NCBI RefSeq assembly: GCF_009793335.1
Contig: NZ_WING01000002.1
Location: 1,364,001-1,428,000 of the forward strand
DNA from: Actinomadura sp. J1-007
GTDB taxonomy: Bacteria; Actinomycetota; Actinomycetes; Streptosporangiales; Streptosporangiaceae
Length of the DNA: 64,000 nucleotides
Direction: 5' to 3'
Shown here: positions 34,377-45,252 of the stretch, in pieces
Position numbering within the stretch: the stretch's first letter is position 1
Layout of the letters: every line of letters starts with the position of its first letter
Position numbers and translations under genes: made by a program
The notes under the pieces: generated by a model
What the model was told of the DNA's origin: nothing
The model's database searches: none
What the model saw: only the letters and a program-made list of their open reading frames with translations

Positions 34377-35008
34377 GTCTCTCCTCGCCGTTCGGAAGGG
34401 ATCGAGTGGACGCCGGCGGCCGCGGCTCTGCGCCTTTCCCGGTGAATTGTCGGATTTGTGCGGAAAGTCGTTCGGAATGCCGCCGGCCGGTCCGGACCGG
34501 CCTCGCGGTCACGAATTCCCGGCGCGGGACCGCCCGGACCACCGTGCGGTCGTGCCTGGCCAGGCGCACGGAAGGGGTGGTCCGGTGCGGACCTCCGCCA
34601 TTCATCGGGGGTCGCACGAGAATGGTCGCCGATGTCCTCGGAGAGCTTCAAGGGCGGAAAAGGTAGAAGCGCCTTCCGTTCCGGTATCCCAACCGCACTG
34701 CCGAATGGGGTGAACATTTCCGTCGCGGCGCGCTAAGGGGGACTCCGCGTCGCGGGCCGCGGATCCGCACGGCGTCCGGGCCGGCGCGCGGCCGTGCGGC
34801 GCGATCGCTCCCGGGCCGTCCGGATGTCCCGGCCCGGAACGGGAACACTCCCGTTCTGCGGGGAGCTTTGGTGGAGGAAGCCGCGGCGCGCCTATGATCG
34901 CCTGTCGTCGGACGACGACGCGGACGGACAACGCGGACGGGGGAGCCGCCGGCGCTCGCGCGGCACGGCGAGCGGCGGCGGGCGAGGAGATGAGGGGTAT
35001 GAGGGGCA
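34377..35008. other. Intergenic stretch without a convincing gene
   Basis: This 632-base region between the divergent methyltransferase and pgi genes is less GC-rich than its flanks. Short open frames exist on both strands (for example ATG 34634 to stop 34736, plus strand) but none has both a ribosome binding site and the third-position bias of the surrounding genes. It contains the probable pgi promoter near 34868-34898. Confidence 0.5.
34868..34898 (+). promoter_or_regulatory. Candidate pgi promoter
   Basis: TTGGTG (34868-34873), 19-base spacer, TATGAT (34893-34898). The -10 box is excellent; the spacer is long. It would give a leader of about 105 bases before pgi. Confidence 0.4.
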
Positions 35009-36652
<1,644 letters not shown>

Positions 36653-36659
36653 CCGCGTC

Positions 36660-36691
36660 CGGCCCCGCGCGGCACGGTCCGCCCGGGGCCG
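36660..36691. terminator. Terminator hairpin after pgi
   Basis: CGGCCCCG (36660-36667) pairs with CGGGGCCG (36684-36691) across a 16-base loop, just after the pgi stop and before the end of the convergent esterase gene. It can serve both directions. Confidence 0.5.
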
Positions 36692-36700
36692 CGTCCGGGG

Positions 36701-37504
36701 TCATGTGCGCGGGTTGCGCAGGAAGGCCGAGAACGCGGGGTCGGAGCAGTAGCCGCAGTCCGGGCCGAAGAACCGCGCGCGGGCCTGCGCGTCGTCCATC
36801 AGCAGCGCCCGCATCCACGCGGTCGCCACGTCGCGGAAGGCGCCGCCGTCGCCGAGCGGGGTGAGGTGCCCGGCGCCGCGCAGCTCGCCGTAGACGGCGG
36901 GGACGTGCCCGGCGGCCTCGTACATCGCGCGGACGTCGGCGGGCGGGACGATGTGGTCGCCCTGCCCCGCGAGGAACAGCGCGGGCGTCCGCAGGACCCG
37001 CACATCGGCGTCCGCCGGCTCGATCGGCACGACCGTCGTCACGCGCGGGTCGGCCGCCGCGTTGACCGCGCCGGCGCCGCCCTGCGAGTGGCCCGTCGCG
37101 GCGATGTGCCGCAGGTCGACCCGCCCGTGGTACGGGCTCTTCGGATCGGCGTCCCGCGCGGCGAGCAGGTCGATGCCCGCGCGCATCTCCTTGGCCGAGC
37201 CCGACATCGGCGTGTTGGCCGCCGCGACGATGAACCCCTGGCTCGCCCAGTGGTGGAGCAGCCCGGCGTAGACGAGGGGGATCGCGAACGTGCCGTTCCC
37301 CCACACGATGACGGGATGGCGGACGCCGCCGAGGTCCTTCGGCCGGAACAGCGTGTGCTGCGGCAGCACCTCCACCGCGACCTCGGCCGCCGGGGCCCGC
37401 ACGTCCGCGCCGGCGGGCGCCGTTCCGACCAGGGCGAACGAGGCGAGGGCCGAGACGAGGCCCGGTACGAGGGCCGAGAGCCAGCGCGCGGACAGCAGGG
37501 CCAT
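36701..37504 (-). CDS. Secreted alpha/beta hydrolase (cutinase/PET-esterase-like)
   Basis: Exported esterase-like protein of 267 aa. Residues 1-33 form a signal peptide ending APAGADV. The fold has HPVIVWGNGTF, the oxyanion region FIVAAANTPMSG, the nucleophile GHSQGGAGAVNA, the acid in LAGQGDHIVPP and His in GAGHLTP. The paired Cys in FGPDCGYCSDP may form a disulfide. The layout resembles actinobacterial dienelactone-hydrolase-like and polyester hydrolases; the substrate is unproved. Monocistronic. Confidence 0.82.
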   Translation of the reverse strand: MALLSARWLSALVPGLVSALASFALVGTAPAGADVRAPAAEVAVEVLPQHTLFRPKDLGGVRHPVIVWGNGTFAIPLVYAGLLHHWASQGFIVAAANTPMSGSAKEMRAGIDLLAARDADPKSPYHGRVDLRHIAATGHSQGGAGAVNAAADPRVTTVVPIEPADADVRVLRTPALFLAGQGDHIVPPADVRAMYEAAGHVPAVYGELRGAGHLTPLGDGGAFRDVATAWMRALLMDDAQARARFFGPDCGYCSDPAFSAFLRNPRT

Positions 37505-37619
37505 GGGAGGCTCACCGTGCCTTCCGGGTCACGAGGGTGCCCGGACGATAACCCCGTTCACCGCGCCCGGCAAGGGCCCCGCGCGCGCCGCACCGGGCCG
37601 CACCGGCCCGCCTGGCGCG

Positions 37620-37844
37620 TCAGTCCCGCGCGTCCAGCAGCGTGCGGAACTCGGCGTAGGAGATGAACCCGTCCCGGTTGAGGTCGGCGCGCTCGAACCG
37701 GTCCTGCGTCTCGGCCCGCGTCCACGACAGCCCGAGGCTCTCCAGGGCCATCGTGAACTCCATCAGGTCGAGCCTGTCGTCACCGCCGAGGTCGGCCCGC
37801 GAGAACACGGTGTGAAGGTCGTCCTTGACGGGGTCGGTGGTCAT
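37620..37844 (-). CDS. Small EF-hand calcium-binding protein
   Basis: Acidic 74 aa protein with two EF-hands. The second loop (DLNRDGFISYAEF) has all canonical ligands; the first (DLGGDDRLDLMEF) is less regular. Such calerythrin/calmodulin-like proteins are frequent in actinomycetes, with proposed calcium buffering or signalling roles. Single gene; the 115 bases before it (toward the esterase) hold nothing recognised. Confidence 0.87.
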   Translation of the reverse strand: MTTDPVKDDLHTVFSRADLGGDDRLDLMEFTMALESLGLSWTRAETQDRFERADLNRDGFISYAEFRTLLDARD

Positions 37845-37917
37845 CTCACTCCCAGACGTGGCGGCGAATGTGCCCGCATCATGCCATATCCGCGCCCCTG
37901 TCAGCGTATGGCCGGAC

Positions 37918-38355
37918 TCACTCCCCGCCGGGCTCCACCTGGGGGCCCTCGGCCTGGCCGTGCTGGCCCGACGCCTTCCGCTGCGGCACCGGCGCCGACG
38001 GGAACCCGGTGGTCAGATCCTCGCCGCGGATCCGGCCTCCGTCGCGGTCCCGCCCGTCCCGCCGCTCGCGGCCTTCCTCGCGGTCGTCCGCGTCGCCGGC
38101 GTCCTCCGACGCGCGGGTGCGGGCGGAGGAGTCGCGGTCGCGGTCGTCGTCGCGTTCCGCCCGGCGGTCCGACGCGACGCGGCGCTCGGCGGCGCGTTCG
38201 ACGTCGCCGGGCGGGAGCGCCCCGCCGAGGCCGGGCTCGCGCTCGGCCGGGTTGCCGGCCGCGGACGAGCCGGCCTCCGCCGCGCCGGTGTCGATCCTCT
38301 GGCCCTGGGGCCCGGACGGCTCCGGGGCCAGGGACTCGTTCTCGTTCTCGCTCAT
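37918..38355 (-). CDS. Low-complexity, probably disordered protein
   Basis: A 145 aa protein I do not recognise: Glu/Asp/Arg/Gly-rich with runs such as RAERDDDRDRDSSARTRASE and no hydrophobic core. A start at MSENENESLAP fits a normal N-terminus. It is probably intrinsically disordered. The opposite-strand reading is Arg-rich and less likely. No informative neighbour; it lies between the EF-hand gene and a sugar island. Confidence 0.5.
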   Translation of the reverse strand: MSENENESLAPEPSGPQGQRIDTGAAEAGSSAAGNPAEREPGLGGALPPGDVERAAERRVASDRRAERDDDRDRDSSARTRASEDAGDADDREEGRERRDGRDRDGGRIRGEDLTTGFPSAPVPQRKASGQHGQAEGPQVEPGGE

Positions 38356-38413
38356 ACCGACGCCATGCCCGCCCGAGCGCGCCTCATGCGGCGCACCGGC
38401 ACCGCGCGGCGGG

Positions 38414-39156
38414 TCAGGAGCCGGCGGACAGCTCCGGCACGCGGTGCCGGTAGCGGGCCAGCAGCTCCCGGTTGACCGCGTCGCCGCCGGGCACGTTGGC
38501 GCTCGTCCAGCGGGGCAGCTCTACGCCGCGCGCGGCGGCGAGGTCGTCCAGGTCGGCCAGCACGCGCGCCCACGCGTACGCGGCGAGGATCGTGGAGACC
38601 GCCGCCGTGCGGGGCTCGCCCGCCGGGTGCACGACGTCGCCGGGCGGCACGCAGGTGTCCAGGACGATCGAGGCGTGGTCGGCGAGGCTGGTCTCGGTGC
38701 GCGCGGCGGCGCCCCGCGAGGCCCGCGCCGACGTCACCGCGATCACCGGGACGCCCCGGGCCGCGCACTCCTCCGCGATCTCCACCGGGTACGGGTTGCG
38801 GCCGCTGGTGGAGAAGACCACCGCCACGTCGGGCGGCGCGGGCGCGGCGGCCTCGGCGACCGCGCGGCCCACCCCGGCCTCCCGCTCGGCGCGGGTGCTG
38901 CGCAGCGCGTCGTCCAGCGGCAGGACGCGGGGGTCCCAGATCGGCCGGACCGGGGCGAGGCCCCGGCCCGGTAGAACGTCTCGCACACCATGGCCAGGGA
39001 GTGCCCCGCCCCGGCGACGTGCACGATCCCGCCGGCCTCGATCGCGTCCAGCAGCACCGCGGCGGCCTCGCCGATCGCGCCGCCGGACGTGGTGTCGAGG
39101 TCGCCGAGCAGGGTCCGCACCCGGCCGGGGAGCTGCTCCCGGGTGGCGTCAGGCAT
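38414..39156 (-). CDS. SIS-domain sugar isomerase-like protein (frameshifted)
   Basis: Phosphosugar-binding protein of about 247 aa after restoring one base. First segment: AIEAGGIVHVAGAGHSLAMVCETFYRAG; second: APVRPIWDPRVLPLDDALR, VVFSTSGRNPYPVEIAEECAARGVPVIAVTS, GEPRTAAVSTIL. These are the SIS serine/threonine loops that bind phosphorylated sugars. The break is at the CCCC run 38961-38964. The gene overlaps the EIIA gene by eight bases and is last in the PTS operon, where it probably isomerises or deaminates the imported sugar phosphate. Confidence 0.8.
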
Positions 39157-39586
39157 CGGGCAGGGCCTCCTTCAGCGCGTGCTCCAGCCCGTCCGGGCCG
39201 GACGCGGCGCGCAGCCGGTCGGCGAGGCCGGCCGACAGCGCGCGGGCCAGGGCGGACAGGGTCCCGACGTGCGCGTCGGGGTCGGGCGTGCAGAACGCCA
39301 GCAGCAGGTCGACCGGGTCGTTGTCGGGGTGGCCGAACTCGACCGGCGCCGCCAGCCGCGTCGCGCCGACCCCGACCGCGAGCCCGCCCTCCTCGGGGCG
39401 CGCGTGCACGAGGGCGAGGCCCTTGGCGAGCACGATGTACGGCCCGTTCTCCTCGACGACGCGCACGCACGCCTCGGGGTAGCCGGGTCCGGCCGCGCCC
39501 GCCTCCACCAGGCCCTCGGCGGCGCGGACGACGGCCTCGCGCCAGCCGTCCGCGGTCACGCCGTCGGCCGCGGTCACCACGGTCAC
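39149..39586 (-). CDS. PTS sugar transporter subunit IIA (fructose/ascorbate type)
   Basis: Phosphocarrier of 145 aa. ENGPYIVLAKGLALVHARPEEGG contains the phosphorylated His of the EIIA-2 (mannitol-fructose/UlaC) superfamily; APVEFGHPDNDPVDLLLAFC follows as in the family. It accepts phosphate from HPr and passes it to the IIB protein. The GTG start overlaps the IIB stop (GTGA). Confidence 0.86.
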   Translation of the reverse strand: MTVVTAADGVTADGWREAVVRAAEGLVEAGAAGPGYPEACVRVVEENGPYIVLAKGLALVHARPEEGGLAVGVGATRLAAPVEFGHPDNDPVDLLLAFCTPDPDAHVGTLSALARALSAGLADRLRAASGPDGLEHALKEALPDA

Positions 39587-39885
39587 GACAGCCAGCCCTT
39601 CTCGGCCAGCCGCTCGCGGAGCTGGGCCTGGAGGCCGTCCTTGTCGAGGAAGTCGCTGATCGTGATCACGATGGGCGCGAGGTCGCCGATCTCGCTGGTG
39701 TGCATGCCCTGGCCGATCACCACGTCGGGCGACATGCCGCGGGCGGTGGACACGTCGGTGTTCTCCACCCGGGCCTCCACGCCGAGCCCGCGCAGGGCGT
39801 CCTCGGCGGTCATCTTCAGCATCAGGCTGGTGCCCATGCCCACGCCGCAGACGGCGAGGATCTCCAGGGGCCTGTCCAGTGCCAT
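39583..39885 (-). CDS. PTS sugar transporter subunit IIB (ascorbate/galactitol type)
   Basis: 100 aa phosphotransfer protein. The P-loop-like ILAVCGVGMGTSLMLKM holds the phosphorylated Cys. It receives phosphate from EIIA and phosphorylates the incoming substrate together with IIC. AAGGAG precedes the ATG; 55 bases separate it from the IIC gene. Confidence 0.9.
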   Translation of the reverse strand: MALDRPLEILAVCGVGMGTSLMLKMTAEDALRGLGVEARVENTDVSTARGMSPDVVIGQGMHTSEIGDLAPIVITISDFLDKDGLQAQLRERLAEKGWLS

Positions 39886-39940
39886 GTCGTTCTCCTTGTC
39901 ATGGGCGGAACGCCGGATCTCGGAACGTTCCGATCGGTGC

Positions 39941-41371
39941 TCAGCGGGCCGCGGCGGGCTCGCCCTCGGCCGTGTCGCCCTCGCGCGCCGCCTTGGTCTT
40001 GTCGCGGCGTCCGAGGAGCAGCAGGGTGGCGGCGGTCGCGGCGAGCGCCACGACGGGGACCGCCCAGATCGCGTTGCCGCCGACGACCGGCTCGACCGCC
40101 TTCAGCAGCCAGGCGATCGCGTACCAGTCGGGGTCGGCGAGGGTGGACAGCTCCGGCGCGGTCTTCTCGTACAGGCCCCAGGTGACGGCCTGCCCGACCG
40201 CGAGGACCAGGCCGCTGATCACGCCGCCCAGCAGGGCGCCGCGCCAGCCCGCCACCGCGTTGCCGAACACCCCGGCCGCGCCGCCCACGAAGAACAGCAT
40301 GATCATGGGCGGGGCCAGCGTGAACCAGCCCGCGCCGGCGAACACCGCGAGGCAGACCAGGAACACGCCCGTCGAGGCCACGAAGCCGACCATGACGGCG
40401 GTCGGGGCGGTCGGGAAGATCGTCGGCGCGTCCAGCGCGGGGCGGGTGCCCGGGATCACCCGGTCGCTGAAGCCCTTGAACGCCGGGACGATCTCGCCGA
40501 GGAACATCCGGACGCCGTACAGCAGGATCGCGATGCCGCCCGCGAACCGCAGCCCGACCAGGATCGCCCACACCCACGGCGACAGCTTGGCGTCCATCTC
40601 GGCGGCGGCCTTGGTCACCACGCCGTTGTCGGCGAACGCGACGGCGGCCAGCATGATCACGGTGATGATCAGCGCGGTGCTGACGTTGACGTCCTTGAAG
40701 AACGAGAGCTGGCGCGGCAGCTTCAGCTTCTCGGTGTCGTGCTTGTCGCGGCTGCCGAGCGGCCGGGCCGCGTACCCGGTGATCAGGGCGGTGAGCGAGC
40801 TGGTGTGCGCGAAGCCGAAGCGGTCGTCCGGCATCACCCTGCGCATCAGCGGGCGCATCCACAGCGGCTGGAGCGTCCAGTAGGCCGCGACGAAGCCCGC
40901 GCCGCACAGCACCAGCGTGAGCTGGTCGGCGTGCGGGTTGATCGTCACCAGCGACGCCACCGTGACGGTGCTGATCCAGAACATCAGGTGCCCGGTCAGG
41001 TACAGGTAGCGGGCCGCCGGGAAGAGCCGGACGATCAGCACGTGCACGATGAACGCCACCGCGATGACCAGGGCGATCGTGCCGCCCTGCCGGGTAAGGA
41101 AGTCGGTCAGCGTGTGGTCGGCTTTCGGCGGCTCGGTGCCCATCGCGCTGGCCAGCACGGTCTGGAAGCTGGTCAGCCCGCCGCTGAACACCTCGACGCC
41201 GATGAACAGGATCACCACGCCGATGGTGGCGCGCAGCGCGCCCGCCAGGGTGTCCTCGAAGCGCTTGCGCTGGAGGATCAGCCCGGCGAGCGTGATCAGC
41301 CCGATCAGGATGGGCACCTGGCCGAACACGTTGTCGGCCAGGAAGGTGAGGACGTCCTTGATGATGTCCAT
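39941..41371 (-). CDS. PTS ascorbate-type permease subunit IIC (UlaA family)
   Basis: Membrane component of 476 aa, about eleven hydrophobic segments. LTFLADNVFGQVPILIGLITLAGLILQRK at the N-terminus, the GVEVFSGGLTSF block and FGFAHTSSLTALITGY are hallmarks of the SgaT/UlaA family. The C-terminus is a charged cytosolic tail. Family knowledge ties it to L-ascorbate, but actinobacterial members can move other sugars; the neighbouring SIS protein and HutC regulator hint at an amino sugar (inference). A GAGGTGA site precedes it. Confidence 0.88.
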   Translation of the reverse strand: MDIIKDVLTFLADNVFGQVPILIGLITLAGLILQRKRFEDTLAGALRATIGVVILFIGVEVFSGGLTSFQTVLASAMGTEPPKADHTLTDFLTRQGGTIALVIAVAFIVHVLIVRLFPAARYLYLTGHLMFWISTVTVASLVTINPHADQLTLVLCGAGFVAAYWTLQPLWMRPLMRRVMPDDRFGFAHTSSLTALITGYAARPLGSRDKHDTEKLKLPRQLSFFKDVNVSTALIITVIMLAAVAFADNGVVTKAAAEMDAKLSPWVWAILVGLRFAGGIAILLYGVRMFLGEIVPAFKGFSDRVIPGTRPALDAPTIFPTAPTAVMVGFVASTGVFLVCLAVFAGAGWFTLAPPMIMLFFVGGAAGVFGNAVAGWRGALLGGVISGLVLAVGQAVTWGLYEKTAPELSTLADPDWYAIAWLLKAVEPVVGGNAIWAVPVVALAATAATLLLLGRRDKTKAAREGDTAEGEPAAAR

Positions 41372-41399
41372 GGTTCGGTCACCTCGTTACAGAGTTGCT

Positions 41400-41415
41400 C
41401 TGGGGGGTCCCCCAG
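41400..41415. terminator. Hairpin between the HutC regulator and PTS genes
   Basis: CTGGGGG and CCCCCAG lie either side of a two-base centre, a perfect short palindrome in the 91 bases between the regulator stop (41463) and the IIC start. It may attenuate read-through so that the PTS operon has its own level of expression. Confidence 0.4.
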
Positions 41416-41462
41416 GCCCCAGGGCTTCGCCCGGAGAGCGGTCGCAGGGGTGGAACGGCGCG

Positions 41463-42190
41463 TCAGTGCGGCGGCCGCAGGTCCAGCTCCAGGCGGTACC
41501 GGTCCCCCGGTAGAGGGACCTGACGTACTCCAGGGGCTTTCCCCGCTCGTCGCGGGACACCCGTTCGAACAGGAACGCCGGCATGTGCACCGGGACGCCG
41601 AGCTCGGCGGCCTCCTCGGCGGTCGTCACCGTCGGCTCGATCGTCTCGGTGCCCGAGGCGATCACGATCCCGCCGGCGCGCAGCAGGTCGTAGAACGAAC
41701 GGCCCTCCAGGTCCGTCCGGCGCAGCTCGGGGAGCAGCGCCTTCGGCAGGTACAGCGTCTCGATCGCCATCGTGGCGCCGTCCGCCAGCCGGAGCCGCCG
41801 AATGGTCAATACCTCTTCGGCGGGGGAGAGGGACAGCCGCCTGCCGATCCGCGCCCCCGCGGGCTCGGTGCGGAACGACAGGACCCGGCCGCCGGCGCGC
41901 ATCCCGCGGCGCCGCATGTCCTCGGTGAACGAGGTCATGGTCAGCGACACCGCGATCCGGGGTTCGGCCACGTAGGTGCCGCTCCCGTGCCGCCGGTCGA
42001 GCAGCCCGTCGGCGACGAGCCCGTCGATCGCCGCTCGCAGCGTCGGGCGGGACACGCCGAGCTCCTCGGCCAGCCTGCGCTCGGACGGCAGGGCGTCCCC
42101 CACGCCCAGGCCGTCGAGCATGGACAGGAGCTCCCGGCGCACGGCCTGCCGTTTCGTGCTGGACGATCCGGCCTCGCCGCTGGATTGCAC
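41463..42190 (-). CDS. GntR/HutC family regulator with UTRA domain (frameshifted near C-terminus)
   Basis: About 242 aa regulator. N-terminal winged helix: LPSERRLAEELGVSRPTLRAAIDGL and DRRHGSGTYVAEP; then a UTRA effector domain (SFTEDMRRRGMRAGGRVLSF, VLTIRRLRLADG, LEYVRSLYRG). The end of the domain is broken at the CCCCC run 41504-41508; one added base gives GDRYRLELDLRPPH and a stop at 41463. The GTG at 42190 has a GGGGAGGT site. It precedes the PTS operon in the same direction, and a DasR-like palindrome lies 61 bases upstream. Confidence 0.82.
41801..41816. promoter_or_regulatory. Intragenic near-copy of the HutC/DasR-like operator
   Basis: AATGGTCAATACCTCT inside the regulator coding sequence matches the upstream operator at 14 of 16 positions. 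It could be a roadblock or auxiliary site, or chance; it encodes an ordinary part of the UTRA domain. Confidence 0.35.
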
Positions 42191-42250
42191 GCCTGTCACC
42201 TCCCCTATGCACCGTTCGTGCGTCGGATCACAGTATGTCCCATTCTGGCA

Positions 42251-42266
42251 ACTGGTCAATACCACT
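42251..42266. promoter_or_regulatory. DasR-like (HutC) operator
   Basis: ACTGGTCAATACCACT is a symmetric site (AGTGGT arms around a four-base centre) that matches the streptomycete DasR element ACTGGTCTAGACCACT at 14 of 16 positions. It lies between the leftward HutC-family regulator and the rightward secreted-protein gene and could control both. Confidence 0.7.
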
Positions 42267-42368
42267 TTGTCGAACTTTGCCATGGCGGCCCCGAATCCGG
42301 CGGATCTACCGTTTCCGCAGGTCGGCTGAGGGCCGTGCGACGCGGGCGCGGCCAGGAGGGGGGACGGG

Positions 42369-43722
42369 ATGAGGAAGATCGCAGGAGGCGTGGCGGCGCT
42401 GGCGCTGCCACTGGTCCTGACCACGGCGCCCGCGAGCGCCGCCGGACCTGGCGGCGGACCGGGCGGCGGGCCGGGGGCGGCGGGCCCCGCGAGGGACGGC
42501 TGGCGGCTCGCCGCGGCCGAGTCGTTCGACCGGCGGCTCGACGACGGCCGGGTGGCGTGGAGGCCCGACGGGGACGGTCCCGGCAGCCCCTACGACGTGG
42601 ACATGTACGACAACGACGGGGCCTACTTCGACGCGGTCGGCGGCCCGGCGTTCCGGCGGCAGCTCGCCTCGGTGAAGACCTACCGCAAGTCGTTCGCCTT
42701 CGGGCCAAGGGGTGGCTGACCGCCGAGCTGGCCGCGCGCGACGCCGACGGCGACGGCCGCCCGGACGGAGCGCCCACGCTGACCTCCGGCAAGGGCGTCG
42801 CCCGGATGGACGAGCCGTCCCACCACGGCGGCGTCGTGATCCGGTCCACGCGGGCGCTGCCGTCCGAGTACCGCGTGGAGATGACCCTGCGCGGCCTGGA
42901 CTTCGGCGGGCAGCGCGACGGCTCCTGGGACTACCCGGACGGGAGGGTCAACGGCTACTCGCCCGAGGGCTGCAAGACCAACTTCCCCTGGGCCTCGGGC
43001 GGCGACTTCTCCCGGCCCGAATGCTCCTGGGCGGACGTCCGCACCGACTCCAACGGCTTCTACTACATGTCGATCATGGATTACGGGCGGCCCGCGCCGC
43101 ACAACAACATCTTCATCCACGGCCACCGCAAGGTCGCGATGGACGGCTACAACCGCTACAAGTACGCGGGCACGGGCCTGAGGTACTGCGACCCGGCGAC
43201 CGGGAGGTACGAGCCGTACCAGGCGGGCACGGGCAACGGCGTCAACGCGATCTTCATGACCGACGACCGCCGGTACCCGGCGATGCCCGGCACCGAGTAC
43301 CTGATGCCGAGCGAGTGCGGCTTCGCGAAGGGCGGCGCGATCGTCTCCCAGGTGGACCTGAGGCCCGAGCTGCTCCCGAAGGAGCCCTACCGCTTCGCGA
43401 TCGAGCGGCGGGACGGCGCGTACACGATGGAGATGTCGGGCGAGTTCGCGCACGTGGGCAAGGCGACGTACCGCTACACCCGCGGGTTCGTACAGGACGG
43501 CGAGCCGATCTGGCACTACAACCAGAGGCCCGGCGAGTACGACGGCCGCTTCAACGGCGACTGGACGTGGCGGGGCCGGGCGGCACCGTCACCGACAAGG
43601 ACACCTGGCCCGCCGGGTCGGCCTACCCCGACCACTTCATGATCGGCGACCCGCACACCAACTTCTACGAGGGCAGGGCGGAGGTGGACGACGTCCGCCT
43701 CTACGTCCCCTCGCGCAGGTAG
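42369..43722 (+). CDS. Secreted protein of unknown function (two frameshifts)
   Basis: About 451 aa after two one-base restorations (GGG run 42702-42704, GGGG run 43572-43575). Residues 1-25 are a Sec signal peptide, followed by a Gly/Pro linker. The mature part is rich in Asp, Gly, Tyr and Trp with alternating strands (VVIRSTRALPSEYRVEMTLR, FDNDG-type motifs, FYYMSIMDYG, HNNIFIHGHRKVAMDGYNRY), which suggests a jelly-roll, concanavalin-like carbohydrate-binding or lyase fold. Four Cys could form disulfides. I do not recognise the family. Facing the HutC regulator across its operator, it probably acts on an extracellular glycan. Confidence 0.65.
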
Positions 43723-43908
43723 CGCCCGTCCGCTCCGGAGCGGCCCGGTCCCCGTGCGGGGCCAGGCCGCGCGCGGCTTCGGACAAGATCTGATCACGGG
43801 ACGGTGGGGGAGGTGTGACCGGGCGCGGGGATGGAAACGCGTGCACCTGAGCGCTTGTGCGGTCGCGCGGTCGCCGCGAGCGAGCCCCCTGCGGAAGGAG
43901 CCGTGACG

Positions 43909-45252
43909 ATGCTGGGACCGTTCGGGAGAGTCCTCGGCGCCGCGGTCGCGGTCGCGTTGGCCGCCGGCTGCGCGCCGGGCTCGGACGACGAGCCCGCGGG
44001 CGGGAAGGCCGGCGCGGTCTCCACGGACGTGGCGAAGGCCGGGAAGGTGACGCTGACCGTCTGGGACCAGGAGGTCCAGGGCGGGCAGCGCGAGCAGATC
44101 GAGAAGCTCAACGCCGGGTTCCAGGCCAAGTACCCGAACGTGCGGATCGAACGGGTCTCGCGGTCGTTCACCGACCTCCAGAAGACGCTGCGGCTCGCGC
44201 TGTCGGGGAGCGACCCGCCCGACGTCGTCCAGGCCAACCAGGGGTACGCGGCGATGGGGCAGTTCGTGAAGGCGGGCATGCTCCTCAAGCTGGACGGCTA
44301 CGACCGGGCGTACCGATGGAGCGCCCGCTACCCGAAGGGGCTGCTCGCCCTCAACAGCGTCGGCGGCGGCGGGAGGACGATCGGCGGCGGCGACCTGTAC
44401 GGGATGTCGCTGAACGGGGAGATCATCGGCCTCTACTACAACCGCGACAAGCTCGCGAGACTCGGCCTCCGGCCGCCGAGGACGTGGGCGGAGTTCGAGA
44501 ACGCGCTCGGCACCGCCAAGAGCAGGGGCGAGCTGCCGATCGCGTTCGGCAACCAGGAGAAGCTGCCCGCGATCCAGGTCTACGGCGTGATCCAGGACCG
44601 GCTCGCCGGGAAGGACGCGGTGCGGTCGCTGGTGTTCGGCCGCGGCGGCTCCTGGACCGACGCCCCGAACGTCCAGGCCGCGCAGCGGCTCGCCGACTGG
44701 GCCCGGCGCGGCTACCTGAACGCCGACGCCAACGCCGTGAAGTGGGACGACACCCCCGTCGACTTCGCGAAGGGGCGGGGCGTCTTCATGATCGGCGGCA
44801 ACTGGTGGGCCGCGGACCTGAAGGCGAAGATGGGCGACCGGGCCGGGTTCATGGTGCCGCCGCCCGTGCGGGAGGGCGCGCCGCCGGTGACGATGGGCGG
44901 CGAGTCGCTGCCGTTCTCGATCACGTCCAAGTCCAGGCACCCGGACGTCGCGGCGGCCTACATCGACTACCTGACCTCGCCCGACGCGATGAACGTCGCG
45001 GTCGCCACCGGCAACCTGCCCGCGCTGAAGGCGTCCGCCCGTCCCGAGGGCGCGCTGCCCAAGGACATCGCGGCGGCGTGGGAGGCGCTGAGCGCCGCCG
45101 ACGGCATCACCCCCTACCTGGACTACGCGACGCCCGGCCTGGCCGACACGTTCGGCGGGCCGCTCCAGGCGCTCATCGCGGGGAAGACCACCGCGCCCAA
45201 GGCCGCCGCGGCGGCGCAGCGCGACTACGAAGAATTCCTGAAGAAGAAGTGA
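43909..45252 (+). CDS. Sugar ABC transporter substrate-binding lipoprotein
   Basis: Family 1 solute-binding protein, 447 aa. A signal sequence with lipobox LAAGC (Cys about residue 20) anchors it outside. VTLTVWDQEVQGGQREQIEKL, YPNVRIERVSRSF, DPPDVVQANQGYAAMGQFV and PVTMGGESLPFSITSKSRHPD are characteristic of oligosaccharide-binding proteins. The ATG at 43909 is 8 bases after AAGGAG; a GTG at 43903 is too close. It starts a four-gene operon whose second gene overlaps it by four bases. Confidence 0.87.
   Translation: MLGPFGRVLGAAVAVALAAGCAPGSDDEPAGGKAGAVSTDVAKAGKVTLTVWDQEVQGGQREQIEKLNAGFQAKYPNVRIERVSRSFTDLQKTLRLALSGSDPPDVVQANQGYAAMGQFVKAGMLLKLDGYDRAYRWSARYPKGLLALNSVGGGGRTIGGGDLYGMSLNGEIIGLYYNRDKLARLGLRPPRTWAEFENALGTAKSRGELPIAFGNQEKLPAIQVYGVIQDRLAGKDAVRSLVFGRGGSWTDAPNVQAAQRLADWARRGYLNADANAVKWDDTPVDFAKGRGVFMIGGNWWAADLKAKMGDRAGFMVPPPVREGAPPVTMGGESLPFSITSKSRHPDVAAAYIDYLTSPDAMNVAVATGNLPALKASARPEGALPKDIAAAWEALSAADGITPYLDYATPGLADTFGGPLQALIAGKTTAPKAAAAAQRDYEEFLKKK

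Noticed and set aside
34634..34736. A short ORF that might be a ribosomal peptide precursor
   Set aside because: No ribosome binding site, no modification enzymes next to it (the neighbouring methyltransferase is of GPP type) and no recognisable leader.
38990..43642. A 1550-codon plus-strand open frame
   Set aside because: Most of it lies antisense to the PTS and regulator genes, which have clear family motifs; only its 3' part coincides with the secreted-protein gene.
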